Shown: piece by piece, positions 42,498 to 51,222 of the stretch | Numbering within the stretch: position 1 is the stretch's first letter | Layout: every line of letters begins with the position of its first letter | Origin: Spirochaetales bacterium | GTDB taxonomy: Bacteria; Spirochaetota; Leptospiria; Leptospirales; Leptonemataceae | Direction: 5' to 3' | Assembly: GCA_024233935.1 (NCBI GenBank) | Contig: JACKOY010000024.1 | Span: 1 to 63,248 of the forward strand | Length of the DNA stretch: 63,248 bases | Notes under the pieces: model-generated | What the model saw: the letters and a program-made list of their open reading frames with translations, nothing else | What the model was told of the DNA's origin: nothing | Database searches by the model: none | Position numbers and translations under genes: made by a program

Positions 42498-43370
42498 CTA
42501 AAAAGCAATTCTGAAATCCAGGCCTTCACTCCAGGTGGCGTGGGCCATGTGTTTCGTATTGTAGAGGGCGATCGGTCGGCTATTGTTTGTCAGGGCAATG
42601 AGTCCGCCAGTTCCGCCGAGAGTGTGGACTTTTTCGAGCACGGCGTGGGCGGCGAGTTCCGGCGAGTCTGCTTTGTAATTCAATCGGGCGGCAAAGTCGT
42701 AGGCGCTGACGGCGCGCTGAAAACATTCTCCGTCTCCGGTGCAGGAGATCGCGGCGTGTTGATCGGCATAGGTGCCGGCGCCGATGATGGGGCTATCTCC
42801 GATGCGTCCGGTGTGTTTGCGGGTGGTTCCACCGGTCGAGGTGGCCGCCGCCAGATTCCCGGCGCGGTCCCGGGCTACGGCGCCGACTGTATTGGAGTGA
42901 TCCGAGGGGGTCGCTTCTTGCCAGCGCTGGCGTGCCTGGGGAGTTTCAAAAAAACCGGGTTCGACCAGGTCAAGGCCGCACTCCTGCGCGAAGGCTTCGG
43001 CCCCTTCAGCCACCAGAAGAACATGGGGCGACTCTTCAAGGATGCGGCGCGCCAGAGCGATCGGAGAACGCACACGCCTTAGGGCGCCGGCCGAACCGGC
43101 AAGCTGCCTTCGACCGCACATGATGGCAGCGTCCAGCTCGATCTCTCCGTGGGCGTTGAGCGCACCGCCAATGCCGGCATTCAACAATGGAACCTCTTCG
43201 AGCAGGCTGACGACGAATTCGACAACATCCAGCGCCGCTTCGCCGGCCTCGAGACGCCCGACGGCAAGCTTCAAGACCCGATCGAGTTCGGTGCTGATTT
43301 GAAAACGCGAGTCGCTGGAGAGTTCGAGGTTGCCGGCGCCGCCATGAAGTGCAATGGCGGGGCCGGACAT
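42498..43370 (-). CDS. Isoaspartyl peptidase / L-asparaginase (Ntn-hydrolase)
   Basis: The 290-residue precursor has IALHGGAGN at the start, NAGIGGALNAHGEIELDAAI, and the autocleavage site SNTVGAVARDRAGNLAAATS, whose Thr becomes the N-terminal nucleophile. GRIGDSPIIGAGTYAD follows in the beta subunit. It hydrolyses isoaspartyl dipeptides and asparagine, in protein repair or nitrogen scavenging. It follows rpmA on the same strand at 44 bases and may be cotranscribed. Confidence 0.92.
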   Translation of the reverse strand: MSGPAIALHGGAGNLELSSDSRFQISTELDRVLKLAVGRLEAGEAALDVVEFVVSLLEEVPLLNAGIGGALNAHGEIELDAAIMCGRRQLAGSAGALRRVRSPIALARRILEESPHVLLVAEGAEAFAQECGLDLVEPGFFETPQARQRWQEATPSDHSNTVGAVARDRAGNLAAATSTGGTTRKHTGRIGDSPIIGAGTYADQHAAISCTGDGECFQRAVSAYDFAARLNYKADSPELAAHAVLEKVHTLGGTGGLIALTNNSRPIALYNTKHMAHATWSEGLDFRIAF

Positions 43371-43414
43371 TTGAGAATTAGAGCGAATGGTGGGCTTTTG
43401 AACGGCAGACGCTA

Positions 43415-43684
43415 TCAGGCGGTTGCGGCAGCAACCGGCAAAATGCTGACCTGCTTGCGCTTGCGGTTAATGTGTTCAAAAGAAACCACGCCGTTGACCA
43501 GAGCGAACAGGGTGTGGTCGCGGCCTACGCCGACATTGTTGCCCGGACGAATGCGGGTCCCGCGCTGACGAATGATAATGGTGCCGGCATGCACCGTCTG
43601 ACCGCCATAGACTTTCACGCCCAGTCGCTGGGAGTTGCTATCGCGTCCGTTTTTTGTAGAGCCGCCGCCTTTTTTGTGCGCCAT
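43415..43684 (-). CDS. rpmA: 50S ribosomal protein L27
   Basis: The 89-residue protein begins MAHKKGGGSTKNGRDSNSQR, then LGVKVYGGQTVHAGTIIIRQ and FEHINRKRKQVSI, a standard L27. The flexible N-terminus reaches the peptidyl-transferase centre. There is no N-terminal extension of the kind cut by Prp, and only six bases separate its ATG from the prp stop, so an extended form is not possible with the present start. Confidence 0.98.
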   Translation of the reverse strand: MAHKKGGGSTKNGRDSNSQRLGVKVYGGQTVHAGTIIIRQRGTRIRPGNNVGVGRDHTLFALVNGVVSFEHINRKRKQVSILPVAAATA

Positions 43685-43690
43685 TTTCGT

Positions 43691-44008
43691 TTACTCCGAA
43701 ATGATTTCGAGCCGGCCGGGGTTTTGCCTCGCGACCACCTGCAGACCAAAAAGCGCCGAAGCGATCAAGACGCGCGCTTCGTGGCTGTCGGCCTCTTTCG
43801 TAATGTCCAATCTATAATAACCCTTATCGGCTTTGATCTGCACCGGCAACTGAAGCAACTCCTTCAGGCCGGCCCCCAGGTTCTCCACCAGCACCGAAAC
43901 CGCAGCGCAAACGATGTCGTTTCCGTGGGCGGCAGTACCGGCGTGCCCGGATAGCTCGATTCGACTGACCCGGTCATCGGACTCGGTCCGCACCGCGAGT
44001 CGAATCAC
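43691..44008 (-). CDS. prp: Ribosomal-processing cysteine protease Prp
   Basis: The 105-residue protein has the catalytic pair in SGHAGTAAHGNDIVCAAVSV (His and Cys) and the closing ALFGLQVVARQNPGRLEI. In Firmicutes Prp removes an N-terminal extension of L27. It sits between rplU and rpmA, the usual place. The start is GTG at 44008, with AAGGG in the end of rplU. The neighbouring L27 lacks the extension, so its substrate here is unclear. Confidence 0.93.
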   Translation of the reverse strand: MIRLAVRTESDDRVSRIELSGHAGTAAHGNDIVCAAVSVLVENLGAGLKELLQLPVQIKADKGYYRLDITKEADSHEARVLIASALFGLQVVARQNPGRLEIISE

Positions 44009-44011
44009 CGA

Positions 44012-44323
44012 TCAACCCTTGATCTCGACCACCTGCAGGCGTTGCAGATCCTGACGATGTCCCCAGGTCCGACGATAGCCCTTGCGCCGCTTGTACTTAA
44101 AGCCGCGCACCTTCGGCGAACGCAGATCTGCCAGCACCTTGAGCTTCACGACCGCGCCTTTTACGGTCGGCTGCCCGATGCGGGTCTGTTTGCCGTCAGA
44201 AATCAGAAGCACCGAGTCGCAGGCAAATTCCTTGCCCGCCTCGTGGCCGGTCAGTTCCGACAAAAGCACCTGATCTTTTTCCACCCGGTGCTGATGACCG
44301 CCCAGTTTTATATACGCATGCAT
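44012..44323 (-). CDS. rplU: 50S ribosomal protein L21
   Basis: The 103-residue protein starts MHAYIKLGGHQHRVEKDQVL and contains KVRGFKYKRRKGYRRTWGHR, the L21 signature, ending VVEIKG. It is first of rplU-prp-rpmA. Confidence 0.97.
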   Translation of the reverse strand: MHAYIKLGGHQHRVEKDQVLLSELTGHEAGKEFACDSVLLISDGKQTRIGQPTVKGAVVKLKVLADLRSPKVRGFKYKRRKGYRRTWGHRQDLQRLQVVEIKG

Positions 44324-44454
44324 GGTTTGTCTCGGCCGGCCCCACTACGAGCCGGAAAGGCCAGTACAGGCAAGCCGGGCCCCGTGTCAAGTCGGTTGGA
44401 TGGCAAATCCCGGACAGAAACCGACGGGCTCGGAGCCGCCCGAAAATGCCTGCC

Positions 44455-45329
44455 CTAGGGCGCCAGTTCGGCCCGCCCGCTTGCGATGATGGTCCGGTCC
44501 GTGGTCTGTTGGGCGAAGACCACCAGATCCCAGGCGGGCTCTCCGGCGCCAATGGGAGCCGCGTTCTGGAAGCGCAGGGAGCGGCGATCGGAGTAGTTGC
44601 ACTCAGACGCCGGGATCTGCGTGAGTTCCTGCCAGCCCCGGGCGATGCTCGCATGGCGTAGCCGCCGGCCTTCGTTTTCGCCCCGCGGCACGGCCACCTC
44701 GGCAAAACCCTGGGCCAACACGGCCACAAGTTCTGCGTTTGTCTTTTCAAAACCGGCCGGGCAGGACAGAGCCAGATCGACTGTAACCAGTACGGCGTCG
44801 GCCTGACGCGCCTGAGAAACAATTTCGAGCGTGAGTTGGGCATGGGGCGCTCCGCCGCCCCGGAAATCGCCTGGACCGCACGGGTCCGGCTCGAACCCAC
44901 AAATTCGAACGAGCCGTCGACGACCATCTGGGGCGTGTACTGACTGCCCAGGCCAAATCGGCGCGCGTAGCTTTCCTGGCGCGCGCTGATTTGCGGTGAG
45001 GAAAAAGGATCCCGCCAGCCCAGGCGATTCCAGTAGTCCACATGCTCGCTGAGAACGATCACCTGAGCCCCGGGCACCGGTTGGTCGGCATAAAACGATA
45101 GCAACAACCGATCCGCCGGCGGGCAACTCGAGCACCCTTCGGAGGTAAACAGTTCCACTAAAACCGGCACCGGCTCGGCGGAGTTTTGAGGAGACGCCAT
45201 CGTTTGGTCTTGCGTGACCGCCCCGGTTTCCGAAATCACGGGGGCCGCAAGAATCCACCCGACCCCGGCCAGCAGGGAAAACACAACCAAAAAGGCCGCG
45301 ACACCGATTGCTTTGGTTCTGGCTCCCAT
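44455..45329 (-). pseudogene. DUF1223-family secreted protein, frameshifted
   Basis: The N-terminal frame from the ATG at 45329 gives a signal helix, then VLVELFTSEGCSSCPPADRL (the DUF1223 Cys motif), SEHVDYWNRLGWRDPF and YTPQMVVDG. After about residue 159 the sense moves to another frame, which continues APHAQLTLEIVSQARQADAV, then VVFAQQTTDRTIIASGRAEL to a stop at 44455-44457. The shift lies near 44850-44858 in a GC-rich run, so it may be a real mutation or an assembly error. Otherwise the gene is complete for the family. Confidence 0.8.
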
Positions 45330-45467
45330 CACTTAATCAACTCATGTTGGTCCCGGTCTTTTGGGCCGGGCACTTACTTACTAAGGCGCTGCCCAACACA
45401 ATGATGAGCACGCGTACAACCAAACGGATACACACAGCTCAGCGCATCTGTTTTTCAACCACCGGTC

Positions 45468-45746
45468 TTATTCCGTCGAAATTTGCAGCCCGCCTTCATA
45501 GCAGGCCGGATCGTAGGCAACCGAGCAGGCATACAGATAGCTCACAAAGTTCGACTCACATTTTTTTCGCTCCGTGTCCGAGGTGCTCCCGTTCAGGCAC
45601 GCCAGAAATACAAGCGAAAGAACGTGCACACAATCGGCCCGCTCGCGGCCTTCGGCCGTACAGTCCGCGCACGAATTCGCGCAGACAAAAAGCAAAGCCA
45701 GGCCGACTAAACACAAGACCCGCTTTATTCCGCGGCCGCCTTGCAT
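45468..45746 (-). CDS. Cysteine-rich lipoprotein
   Basis: The 92-residue protein has a signal peptide VLCLVGLALLFVCANSC, with Cys lipidation likely, and eight or more further Cys in the mature part (CADCTAEGRERADCVHVL, RKKCESNFVSYLYACSVAYD). The layout recalls the small lipoprotein at 8564 but without close identity. The start is the ATG at 45746. The function is unknown. Confidence 0.7.
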   Translation of the reverse strand: MQGGRGIKRVLCLVGLALLFVCANSCADCTAEGRERADCVHVLSLVFLACLNGSTSDTERKKCESNFVSYLYACSVAYDPACYEGGLQISTE

Positions 45747-45999
45747 GGTGTCTTAAGGTGCCACACTCTTACTATTGATCAAGTAAATTCCGGATGCGGG
45801 ATGGATCGTCGGCGCTACGGGCGAAGATCCGCCGCGGCATAGCAGATGCCTGGGACCGAAATCCGGGGCGAGCAGTAACCGCTGGCCGCCAGGCAAACGC
45901 CACGCCGCGCGAACTGGTTGCGGGGAGTGGTGAAAATCTATTACTTCACGGCAGGCGCGTGCGCATCTAAGCCCTGGCAAGTATACTGGCGGACCTGCA
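45747..45999. other. Spacer without convincing gene
   Basis: A minus-strand frame near 45760-45920 reads WRLPGGQRLLLAPDFGPRHL and looks partly protein-like, but no start or homologue is recognised. Nothing else is seen. Confidence 0.35.
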
Positions 46000-46341
46000 G
46001 TGAGCGATTTCTATTTTATAGGAAAGAAAATAGGGGCCTCCAGCCATACTCGTGTTGTGGATCAAGACGTGCTCAAGACGATCAACGAACAGGTACTGCT
46101 GGGCATATCCCTTCGAGGGCAGTTTCCGGACATGCATGTGGACGTCGCCCGAATGGACCCCGTTTCCGATTTCGTGCCGACGCCTGCTTTTGCGCGGAAC
46201 CCACGCGACACGACCATCAGAGACAAACGCGGCACCAACGTGACGACTAACGGAAGTGCGCCGCGCATGCGAAATGCGAGCTACCGCCGCAGGATGCGGC
46301 GGAACAGGTCCCGAGCGCTGCCGGCACGGAAGCCGGCATAG
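46000..46341 (+). CDS. Doubtful small protein
   Basis: A GTG frame gives SDFYFIGKKIGASSHTRVVD, then QDVLKTINEQVLLGISLRGQ and FPDMHVDVARMDPVSD, which looks like a real protein for about 65 residues. After that it becomes Arg-rich where it enters the multi-hairpin repeat. No ribosome site is evident. Most likely it is a gene whose 3' end was overwritten by the repeat, or a chance frame. Confidence 0.3.
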   Translation: MSDFYFIGKKIGASSHTRVVDQDVLKTINEQVLLGISLRGQFPDMHVDVARMDPVSDFVPTPAFARNPRDTTIRDKRGTNVTTNGSAPRMRNASYRRRMRRNRSRALPARKPA

Positions 46342-46397
46342 CGAGGGTCGCTTTCTTTTGGCCCCACCTTTTCTTTGACGAAACAAAGAAAAGGTGG
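46284..46397 (-). repeat. Multi-hairpin repeat element, copy C
   Basis: Read on the minus strand, the first hairpin CCACCTTTTCTTTG/CAAAGAAAAGGTGG (46397-46364, 14 perfect pairs, six-base loop) is followed by CCCTCGCT. A hairpin TGCCGGC/GCCGGCA (46338-46319), GCTCGGG and a last hairpin CCGCCGCA, loop TCC, TGCGGCGG (46302-46284) complete the element. The order and the TCC apex match copies A and B. Confidence 0.65.
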
Positions 46398-46515
46398 GTG
46401 GCCCACATTCAACTTTCGACTTTGCGCTCGCACTTACAAGAAACCCGGTAACGGCTACCTGGCATAACCCATCACACTCCTGGAAACGCCGCCGCATTTG
46501 CCGCCCGCCAGGGCC

Positions 46516-48489
46516 CTAATTCCGGCGCATGAGAAACTTCTCGAGGTATTCGGTGATGTCTTTGATGTTACGGTTAATCATACGCCGAAACTCCGGTGGG
46601 ATGTTCTGGCTCTTGATGACACGATAGTAGTTGAGCGCGTTCTTGAGCATTTTGCGGCGCGTGAATTCCTGGGCCTTGACCAGCATGGGCTTGTACTTAT
46701 AGTACACGTACTCCATGGTGTGGTAATCCTGGCTGAGTTTGAACGAGTCCGGGATTTTCGAAAAATCGTAGGTGAGCGTGAGATACGGCGCGTCGTCTTC
46801 TTCTGGCGGCCGCAGTTCAAGCACACCCTGGATTTCCTGGGGCGGCGGTTTCTTTTCCTCGTCGATGGACTCGGAAAGGTCGGGAATTTCGTCGGCTGCC
46901 TCTACACCTTCGCCCTCGCCTTCGGCGAAGTCCGAGGGCGCCGGTGCGCCGCCTTCGCCCGGAGCAGACGTGGCTTCCGCCTGGACCGGTTGCGGAGGTT
47001 CAATCCAGGGCTCCTCGGCCGAAGGCATGCCGACCGGCTTCAGCTCGGGCGGCAGGATCTCCATGCGCGAGGGTTCTTTCTCTTTTTCCTCTTCCGGCTC
47101 CGGCTCTTTTTCGGGCTCGGGTTCGGGCTTCTTTTCGGGCTCGGGTGGTTTTTCTGGTTCCGGTTCCGGCGGTTTCTCGGGCTCCGGTTCCGGCGGCACT
47201 TCCGCTTCGAGCGGAATGCGCAGCATGGGTTCCTTGGGGACCTCGGCGGCCTTTTTCTTCTTGAGGAAGTCTTCGAGCTGACGTTTGCGTTCTTTGTGTT
47301 TGCGGAGCTTCTTTAAGAATTCATCGCGTTCTTTGAAGAGGTCTTTCTTACGGCGGTCATCACCCGAACGGCGATCGCGTCGATTCGGATCCGAGGAGCG
47401 CCGACGATCGATCTTTTGCCGGCGTTCAATTCCGCTGCGTCGATCCTTGAGCGGAAGGTTCTTGTACTTTTCCCACTCGCGGTCGAAATCTTCGTCGGTC
47501 CAGCCGTCGGTGATGAGCCGACCATTCTCGTCGAGTTCAAAGCCGGGCGGCAGCCCCGGCCGATCCATGCCGCCCTGTTCGAGCTTCGCCTGATCGCCCA
47601 TCGTGAGCGAAACGATCTCGCCCATGGCCGGCATGGTGCGGAAATCCTGCGGCACGGCGACGTACTGGATCGGCCCCGGGGGGCCGGGCGGGGCGCCCGG
47701 CGCGGGAGGAGCAGCCGCGGGGCCTTCGCCGGTGGGCGGAGCCTGGCCAGGAGCGGCCGGAGGCATGAGGCCGGTGGGCGGCACAGGGCCTCCGGGAATC
47801 GCACCGGCCTGGAAAGCCACCTGAAGCTGTTGGGCGATTCCCTGAGAAATATTCTTCAGGCCTTCGGTGAGATTCTCCAGGGCAATTGCCTGGGTGGTAA
47901 GCGGGATGACGATCTCCGGAAACTGAAGCGCTTCCTCGTCCCGGTCGGCCCCGGCCATCCAGCGTTTGATGTCGTCTATGTTCTGATCAATGCGGCCCTT
48001 GATCTCTTCGTCGGGCACACGCTTCTTGACCCGTTCGTAAACCTCGAGCGCCTCTTCCGCTTTCTGGCGCTCGACGAGCGTATCCGCATTCGAAAGCGCG
48101 CGCCGATGATGCGCGAAACGGCTGGCGCGCGCGATCAACTCGTCGGAGCTGTAGGTGACCTTTAGCGGACGATCGGACGGGCGGGTTGGTCTTACGCGGC
48201 CGGAATCGTCGCGTTCGGCTGGCACTGTGCGACCCGGCATCTGATCCGGGGCGCGCTTCAACGTTTCGCGCAGACGATCGATGTCCTCTTTGGTTCCGAG
48301 CACGACCGGCTTGCCGGCCTCTTCGCTTTCGGCGCCGGCGCCACCCTCGGGGAGACCGGGGCTCGAACGCGGACCCGGCCCGGTGCCGCCTTCTCCCGGG
48401 GGCCGCTCGCCTTTGCGATCGCCCATGGTGGCCCACAGGCCCACCCCGGCCGCAAGGCCCCCCAGTAGCAGTAGTAGTAAGACTTCCAT
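46516..48489 (-). CDS. Long Pro/Glu-rich membrane-anchored protein with duplicated end modules
   Basis: The 657-residue protein has one N-terminal membrane helix (VLLLLLLGGLAAGVGLW). An N-terminal helical module (ALEVYERVKKRVPDEEIKGR, IDQNIDDIKRWM) is followed by a Pro/Gly/Ala-rich region, a very basic stretch (RRQKIDRRRSSDPNRRDRRS), and a repeated PEPEPEKPPEPE linker. The C-terminal module (ALNYYRVIKSQNIPPEFRRM, INRNIKDITEYL) mirrors the first one. Extended Pro/Glu linkers of this sort span the periplasm in TonB-like proteins. I do not recognise the family; a role bridging membrane and cell wall is only a guess. Confidence 0.75.
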   Translation of the reverse strand: MEVLLLLLLGGLAAGVGLWATMGDRKGERPPGEGGTGPGPRSSPGLPEGGAGAESEEAGKPVVLGTKEDIDRLRETLKRAPDQMPGRTVPAERDDSGRVRPTRPSDRPLKVTYSSDELIARASRFAHHRRALSNADTLVERQKAEEALEVYERVKKRVPDEEIKGRIDQNIDDIKRWMAGADRDEEALQFPEIVIPLTTQAIALENLTEGLKNISQGIAQQLQVAFQAGAIPGGPVPPTGLMPPAAPGQAPPTGEGPAAAPPAPGAPPGPPGPIQYVAVPQDFRTMPAMGEIVSLTMGDQAKLEQGGMDRPGLPPGFELDENGRLITDGWTDEDFDREWEKYKNLPLKDRRSGIERRQKIDRRRSSDPNRRDRRSGDDRRKKDLFKERDEFLKKLRKHKERKRQLEDFLKKKKAAEVPKEPMLRIPLEAEVPPEPEPEKPPEPEPEKPPEPEKKPEPEPEKEPEPEEEKEKEPSRMEILPPELKPVGMPSAEEPWIEPPQPVQAEATSAPGEGGAPAPSDFAEGEGEGVEAADEIPDLSESIDEEKKPPPQEIQGVLELRPPEEDDAPYLTLTYDFSKIPDSFKLSQDYHTMEYVYYKYKPMLVKAQEFTRRKMLKNALNYYRVIKSQNIPPEFRRMINRNIKDITEYLEKFLMRRN

Positions 48490-48543
48490 TGCGATGTCGA
48501 TCGGGTCCGGTACGCGCGCAGACGCTCCGCGCCCCTCATAGCC

Positions 48544-49977
48544 ATGAGACGCGGCTTTTCATTGGACTTCTATAATAGATCGTCCCCAGTGACCCCGGAT
48601 TTTACGGAGGGAGCTCTGGCTTTACCGGTAACACGAATAAACGAGCGGCTGGAGGGCGAAATTCTCCATTCCGGCAAAGCCTACGGGGTGCCCTTTGCGC
48701 TTCCGGGCGATCTGGTGCAATTCCAGATACGTCGCCGGGGACGCAAACGCAAGCTGAAAGTGGAGCACATCGAACGGGCCGAAGGCTACGGACCGGAAGT
48801 GCGCCAGGCCAGCCCGTTTTGCGACTACTACGGCGATTGCGGCGGTTGTCGCGGGCAGCACCTGGACTACGAGTTCCAGCTGGAACTCAAGACCGGCCCG
48901 GCTCTGGAAGGCCTGCGGGCCAGGTTACCGAACGATAGCGCGATCCAGGTACTGGGGGCGCCCACCGTGAGCGGGGGACGCAATCGTATGGATTTTGCCA
49001 TCGATCGCCAGGCTGTGGGCCTGCGCCCGGCGGGCGACTTTCGCCGCATTGTGGACATTGAGTCGTGCGCCATTCAAAGTGAAGCGGCCAACGAAATCCT
49101 TCAGACCCTGCGCCGGCTTTTGGTGAAGCACGATGGCGTGGCCTTCGATCGCCGGACCGGAGAGGGAGTCGTTCAATACGCCACGATTCGATTCTCAACG
49201 ATGCGCCATTCGGGAGTGCTGGTCCTTACAATCGAAGACACCCGACGCGAGGATCCAGATTACCTGCGGTTTCGGGCGGCTCTGGCGTCCGCTCTGGAAG
49301 GCGGCCCCTGCTCTCTGGTCCAGTGCACAAACACATGGCCTTCCGATCTTTCGTGCACGCCCGGCGGCGCCGTGATCTCAGGTCGCGGCGGCTACGACGA
49401 ACGACTGGGCGATGCCGACTTCTTCGTTCCGTACGATGGTTTCTTTCAGCCATTCCCGGCGGCCTTTGATCGACTGCTGGATTTTGCCGTCGCGGCGCTG
49501 AAAGATCATCTGCCCGCAGAGCCTCCGGGCACACTGCTCGATCTTTTCTGTGGCGCCGGAGTGCTGTCTTCTATATTCACGCAGCGCTTCGCTTCAAGCT
49601 TCAATGCGATATTCGGCTGCGATTCGGTGGCCTCGGTGGTCGAGCGCGCACCCGAAAATCTCAGACACTTCCGTGGCCCGTGCGAGTTTGCGGCCATCGA
49701 CCTGAACCGACCGCCCGAATCTCTCTTCGAGAGAACCGACGTCACGCTCGCGATCATGGACCCACCCCGCGCCGGAATTGGCCCGGGCCTGGCACGCCAG
49801 ATCGTAGAAAAGTCTACGGCCCCTTTGATGCTTTATATTTCCTGCAATCCCCTTTCCCAGTTGAGCGACCTGGACCTGATTGCGCCGGCCTACGAACCCA
49901 TCAAAGCTGCCGTCTGCGATTGTTATCCACAAACACCGCATCTCGAAAGTGCGGTACTGCTGCGAAGACGATCGTGA
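48544..49977 (+). CDS. RNA (uracil-5-)-methyltransferase, RlmD/TrmA type
   Basis: The 477-residue enzyme has an N-terminal TRAM-like domain (ERLEGEILHSGKAYGVPFAL), an iron-sulfur Cys set in SPFCDYYGDCGGCRGQHLDY with a fourth Cys later, and the SAM site LLDLFCGAGVLSSIF. IMDPPRAGI and LYISCNPLSQL, which holds the catalytic Cys, follow. It methylates uracil at C5 in 23S rRNA or tRNA; which site is not certain. The SAM motif variant FCGAGVLSSIF and length fit the RumA/RlmD group. The start is the ATG at 48544, and a start further in is possible. Confidence 0.9.
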   Translation: MRRGFSLDFYNRSSPVTPDFTEGALALPVTRINERLEGEILHSGKAYGVPFALPGDLVQFQIRRRGRKRKLKVEHIERAEGYGPEVRQASPFCDYYGDCGGCRGQHLDYEFQLELKTGPALEGLRARLPNDSAIQVLGAPTVSGGRNRMDFAIDRQAVGLRPAGDFRRIVDIESCAIQSEAANEILQTLRRLLVKHDGVAFDRRTGEGVVQYATIRFSTMRHSGVLVLTIEDTRREDPDYLRFRAALASALEGGPCSLVQCTNTWPSDLSCTPGGAVISGRGGYDERLGDADFFVPYDGFFQPFPAAFDRLLDFAVAALKDHLPAEPPGTLLDLFCGAGVLSSIFTQRFASSFNAIFGCDSVASVVERAPENLRHFRGPCEFAAIDLNRPPESLFERTDVTLAIMDPPRAGIGPGLARQIVEKSTAPLMLYISCNPLSQLSDLDLIAPAYEPIKAAVCDCYPQTPHLESAVLLRRRS

Positions 49978-50097
49978 TGCTGCGAGAAGGACGCGTGGTC
50001 ACGTAGAGGAAAAGGGTGAACCCGTGCCACTTCTGTAGACAGTTCAACGGCCAGATTTCTTTTCTCAAATTCGATGTGACGACAGAACCCACTCGCG

Positions 50098-50199
50098 CCG
50101 CGACACGATGTCGCGGAACTAACACCGCACGACAACGAGCCAGGGACGGCGAGTTCTCGTGCGGCGCACGGGCTTGTGGGGGCCGTGCGGTCGGCCCCC
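50098..50199 (-). repeat. Multi-hairpin repeat element, copy D
   Basis: On the minus strand GGGGGCCG, loop ACCGCA, CGGCCCCC (50199-50178) is followed by GCACGAG...TCGTGC and by CCGCGACA, loop TCG, TGTCGCGG (50116-50098). The first loop ACCGC is the same as in copies A and B although the stems differ. It lies between the methyltransferase and the metallo-hydrolase gene. Confidence 0.6.
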
Positions 50200-50202
50200 A
50201 CA

Positions 50203-51222
50203 TCACTCCGGTTTCCAGCGATAACGCTCATACGGTGGATCCACTTCGAGCACTTCCACCTGGTCGCGTTCGATCAAACGCTGAAGCATGGCGTGAATGG
50301 TTGCGAGCGCCGTAATATAGTGGCCGCCGTCTTTGACGCGCTCACCGATTGCCTCGGTGACCAGTTCGCTCAGATCGTAGTCACGCTCCCGCAAACGTCG
50401 CATGATGCCGCGTTCCAGAAGTGACAGGGTCTTCTGAATCAGCTTGACCGCTTTGTGGGGAACTTCTGGCTCCGGGCCGTGGGCGGGAAGCAGCCGCCCG
50501 ATCGGGATTTTTAGGAGGCGTTCCAGAGAATGATGGTAGTCCTCCAGGTTGCCGTCGATTTCCGCGTAGATCGACGAAATATTCTGTAGTACCAAATCCC
50601 CGGTGAAATAGATCGATTCTCCCAGGATATACGGCGCCAGGTGCCAGCGATTGTGTCCGGGCGTGTGCAAAAATCCGATCTCACGTTTGCCGATGGGAAT
50701 CACGTCGCCTTCCACAAGCTCCACGTCCATGCGCAGCACCGGATCGACTTTGCGCTCGCTTTCGACAGACTTCAAGAAATCTCCCCAGCCCTTGCGCGCG
50801 CGCTCCAATTCGTGGTCCCGCACTTCCCTTTTGTGGTGGGCTTTGTAGATCAACCGGTCCATCGCCCGCTGCAGGTCGCCTATCAGCCGTACGTAGTTCC
50901 CGGTTGCTTCGGCCATTCCGCGCATCCCGTAGAGCCTTGCTTTCGAATACGAACGCATCACAAGCGCGCCGCTGATATGATCAATGTGCTCGTGGGTATA
51001 AAAGATATGCTCGATAGCGCTCAAGGAAAGTCCCAACCGACGCAGAGCGCGTTGCAACAAACCCAGGTTTTGCACGTAGCCCGAGTCGATCAGCGCCGGC
51101 TCACCGGAACGAATCAGATAGACATTGTTGGGCGCGTAAAAGGGCTGCGGAATTTGCACCCGGAAAATCTCGGGTCCGATCTCTTCAAATTCGGGGATGC
51201 TTTCGTAGTGATGGACACGCAT
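50203..51222 (-). CDS. MBL-fold metallo-hydrolase (LACTB2-like)
   Basis: The 339-residue enzyme has the metal motif FYTHEHIDHISGALV (HxHxDH), further ligands in FLHTPGHNRWHLAPY and YFTGDLVLQNISSIY, and LLPAHGPEPEVP. It ends in a helical winged domain (LATIHAMLQRLIERDQVEVL), as in LACTB2-type hydrolases, some of which cut RNA. The start ATG directly abuts the aminotransferase stop, so the two form an operon. Confidence 0.9.
   Translation of the reverse strand: MRVHHYESIPEFEEIGPEIFRVQIPQPFYAPNNVYLIRSGEPALIDSGYVQNLGLLQRALRRLGLSLSAIEHIFYTHEHIDHISGALVMRSYSKARLYGMRGMAEATGNYVRLIGDLQRAMDRLIYKAHHKREVRDHELERARKGWGDFLKSVESERKVDPVLRMDVELVEGDVIPIGKREIGFLHTPGHNRWHLAPYILGESIYFTGDLVLQNISSIYAEIDGNLEDYHHSLERLLKIPIGRLLPAHGPEPEVPHKAVKLIQKTLSLLERGIMRRLRERDYDLSELVTEAIGERVKDGGHYITALATIHAMLQRLIERDQVEVLEVDPPYERYRWKPE

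Noticed and set aside
46264..46400. Intrinsic terminator for the doubtful gene at 46000
   Set aside because: The 14-pair hairpin is strong, but its order with the other hairpins matches the repeat family, which explains it better.
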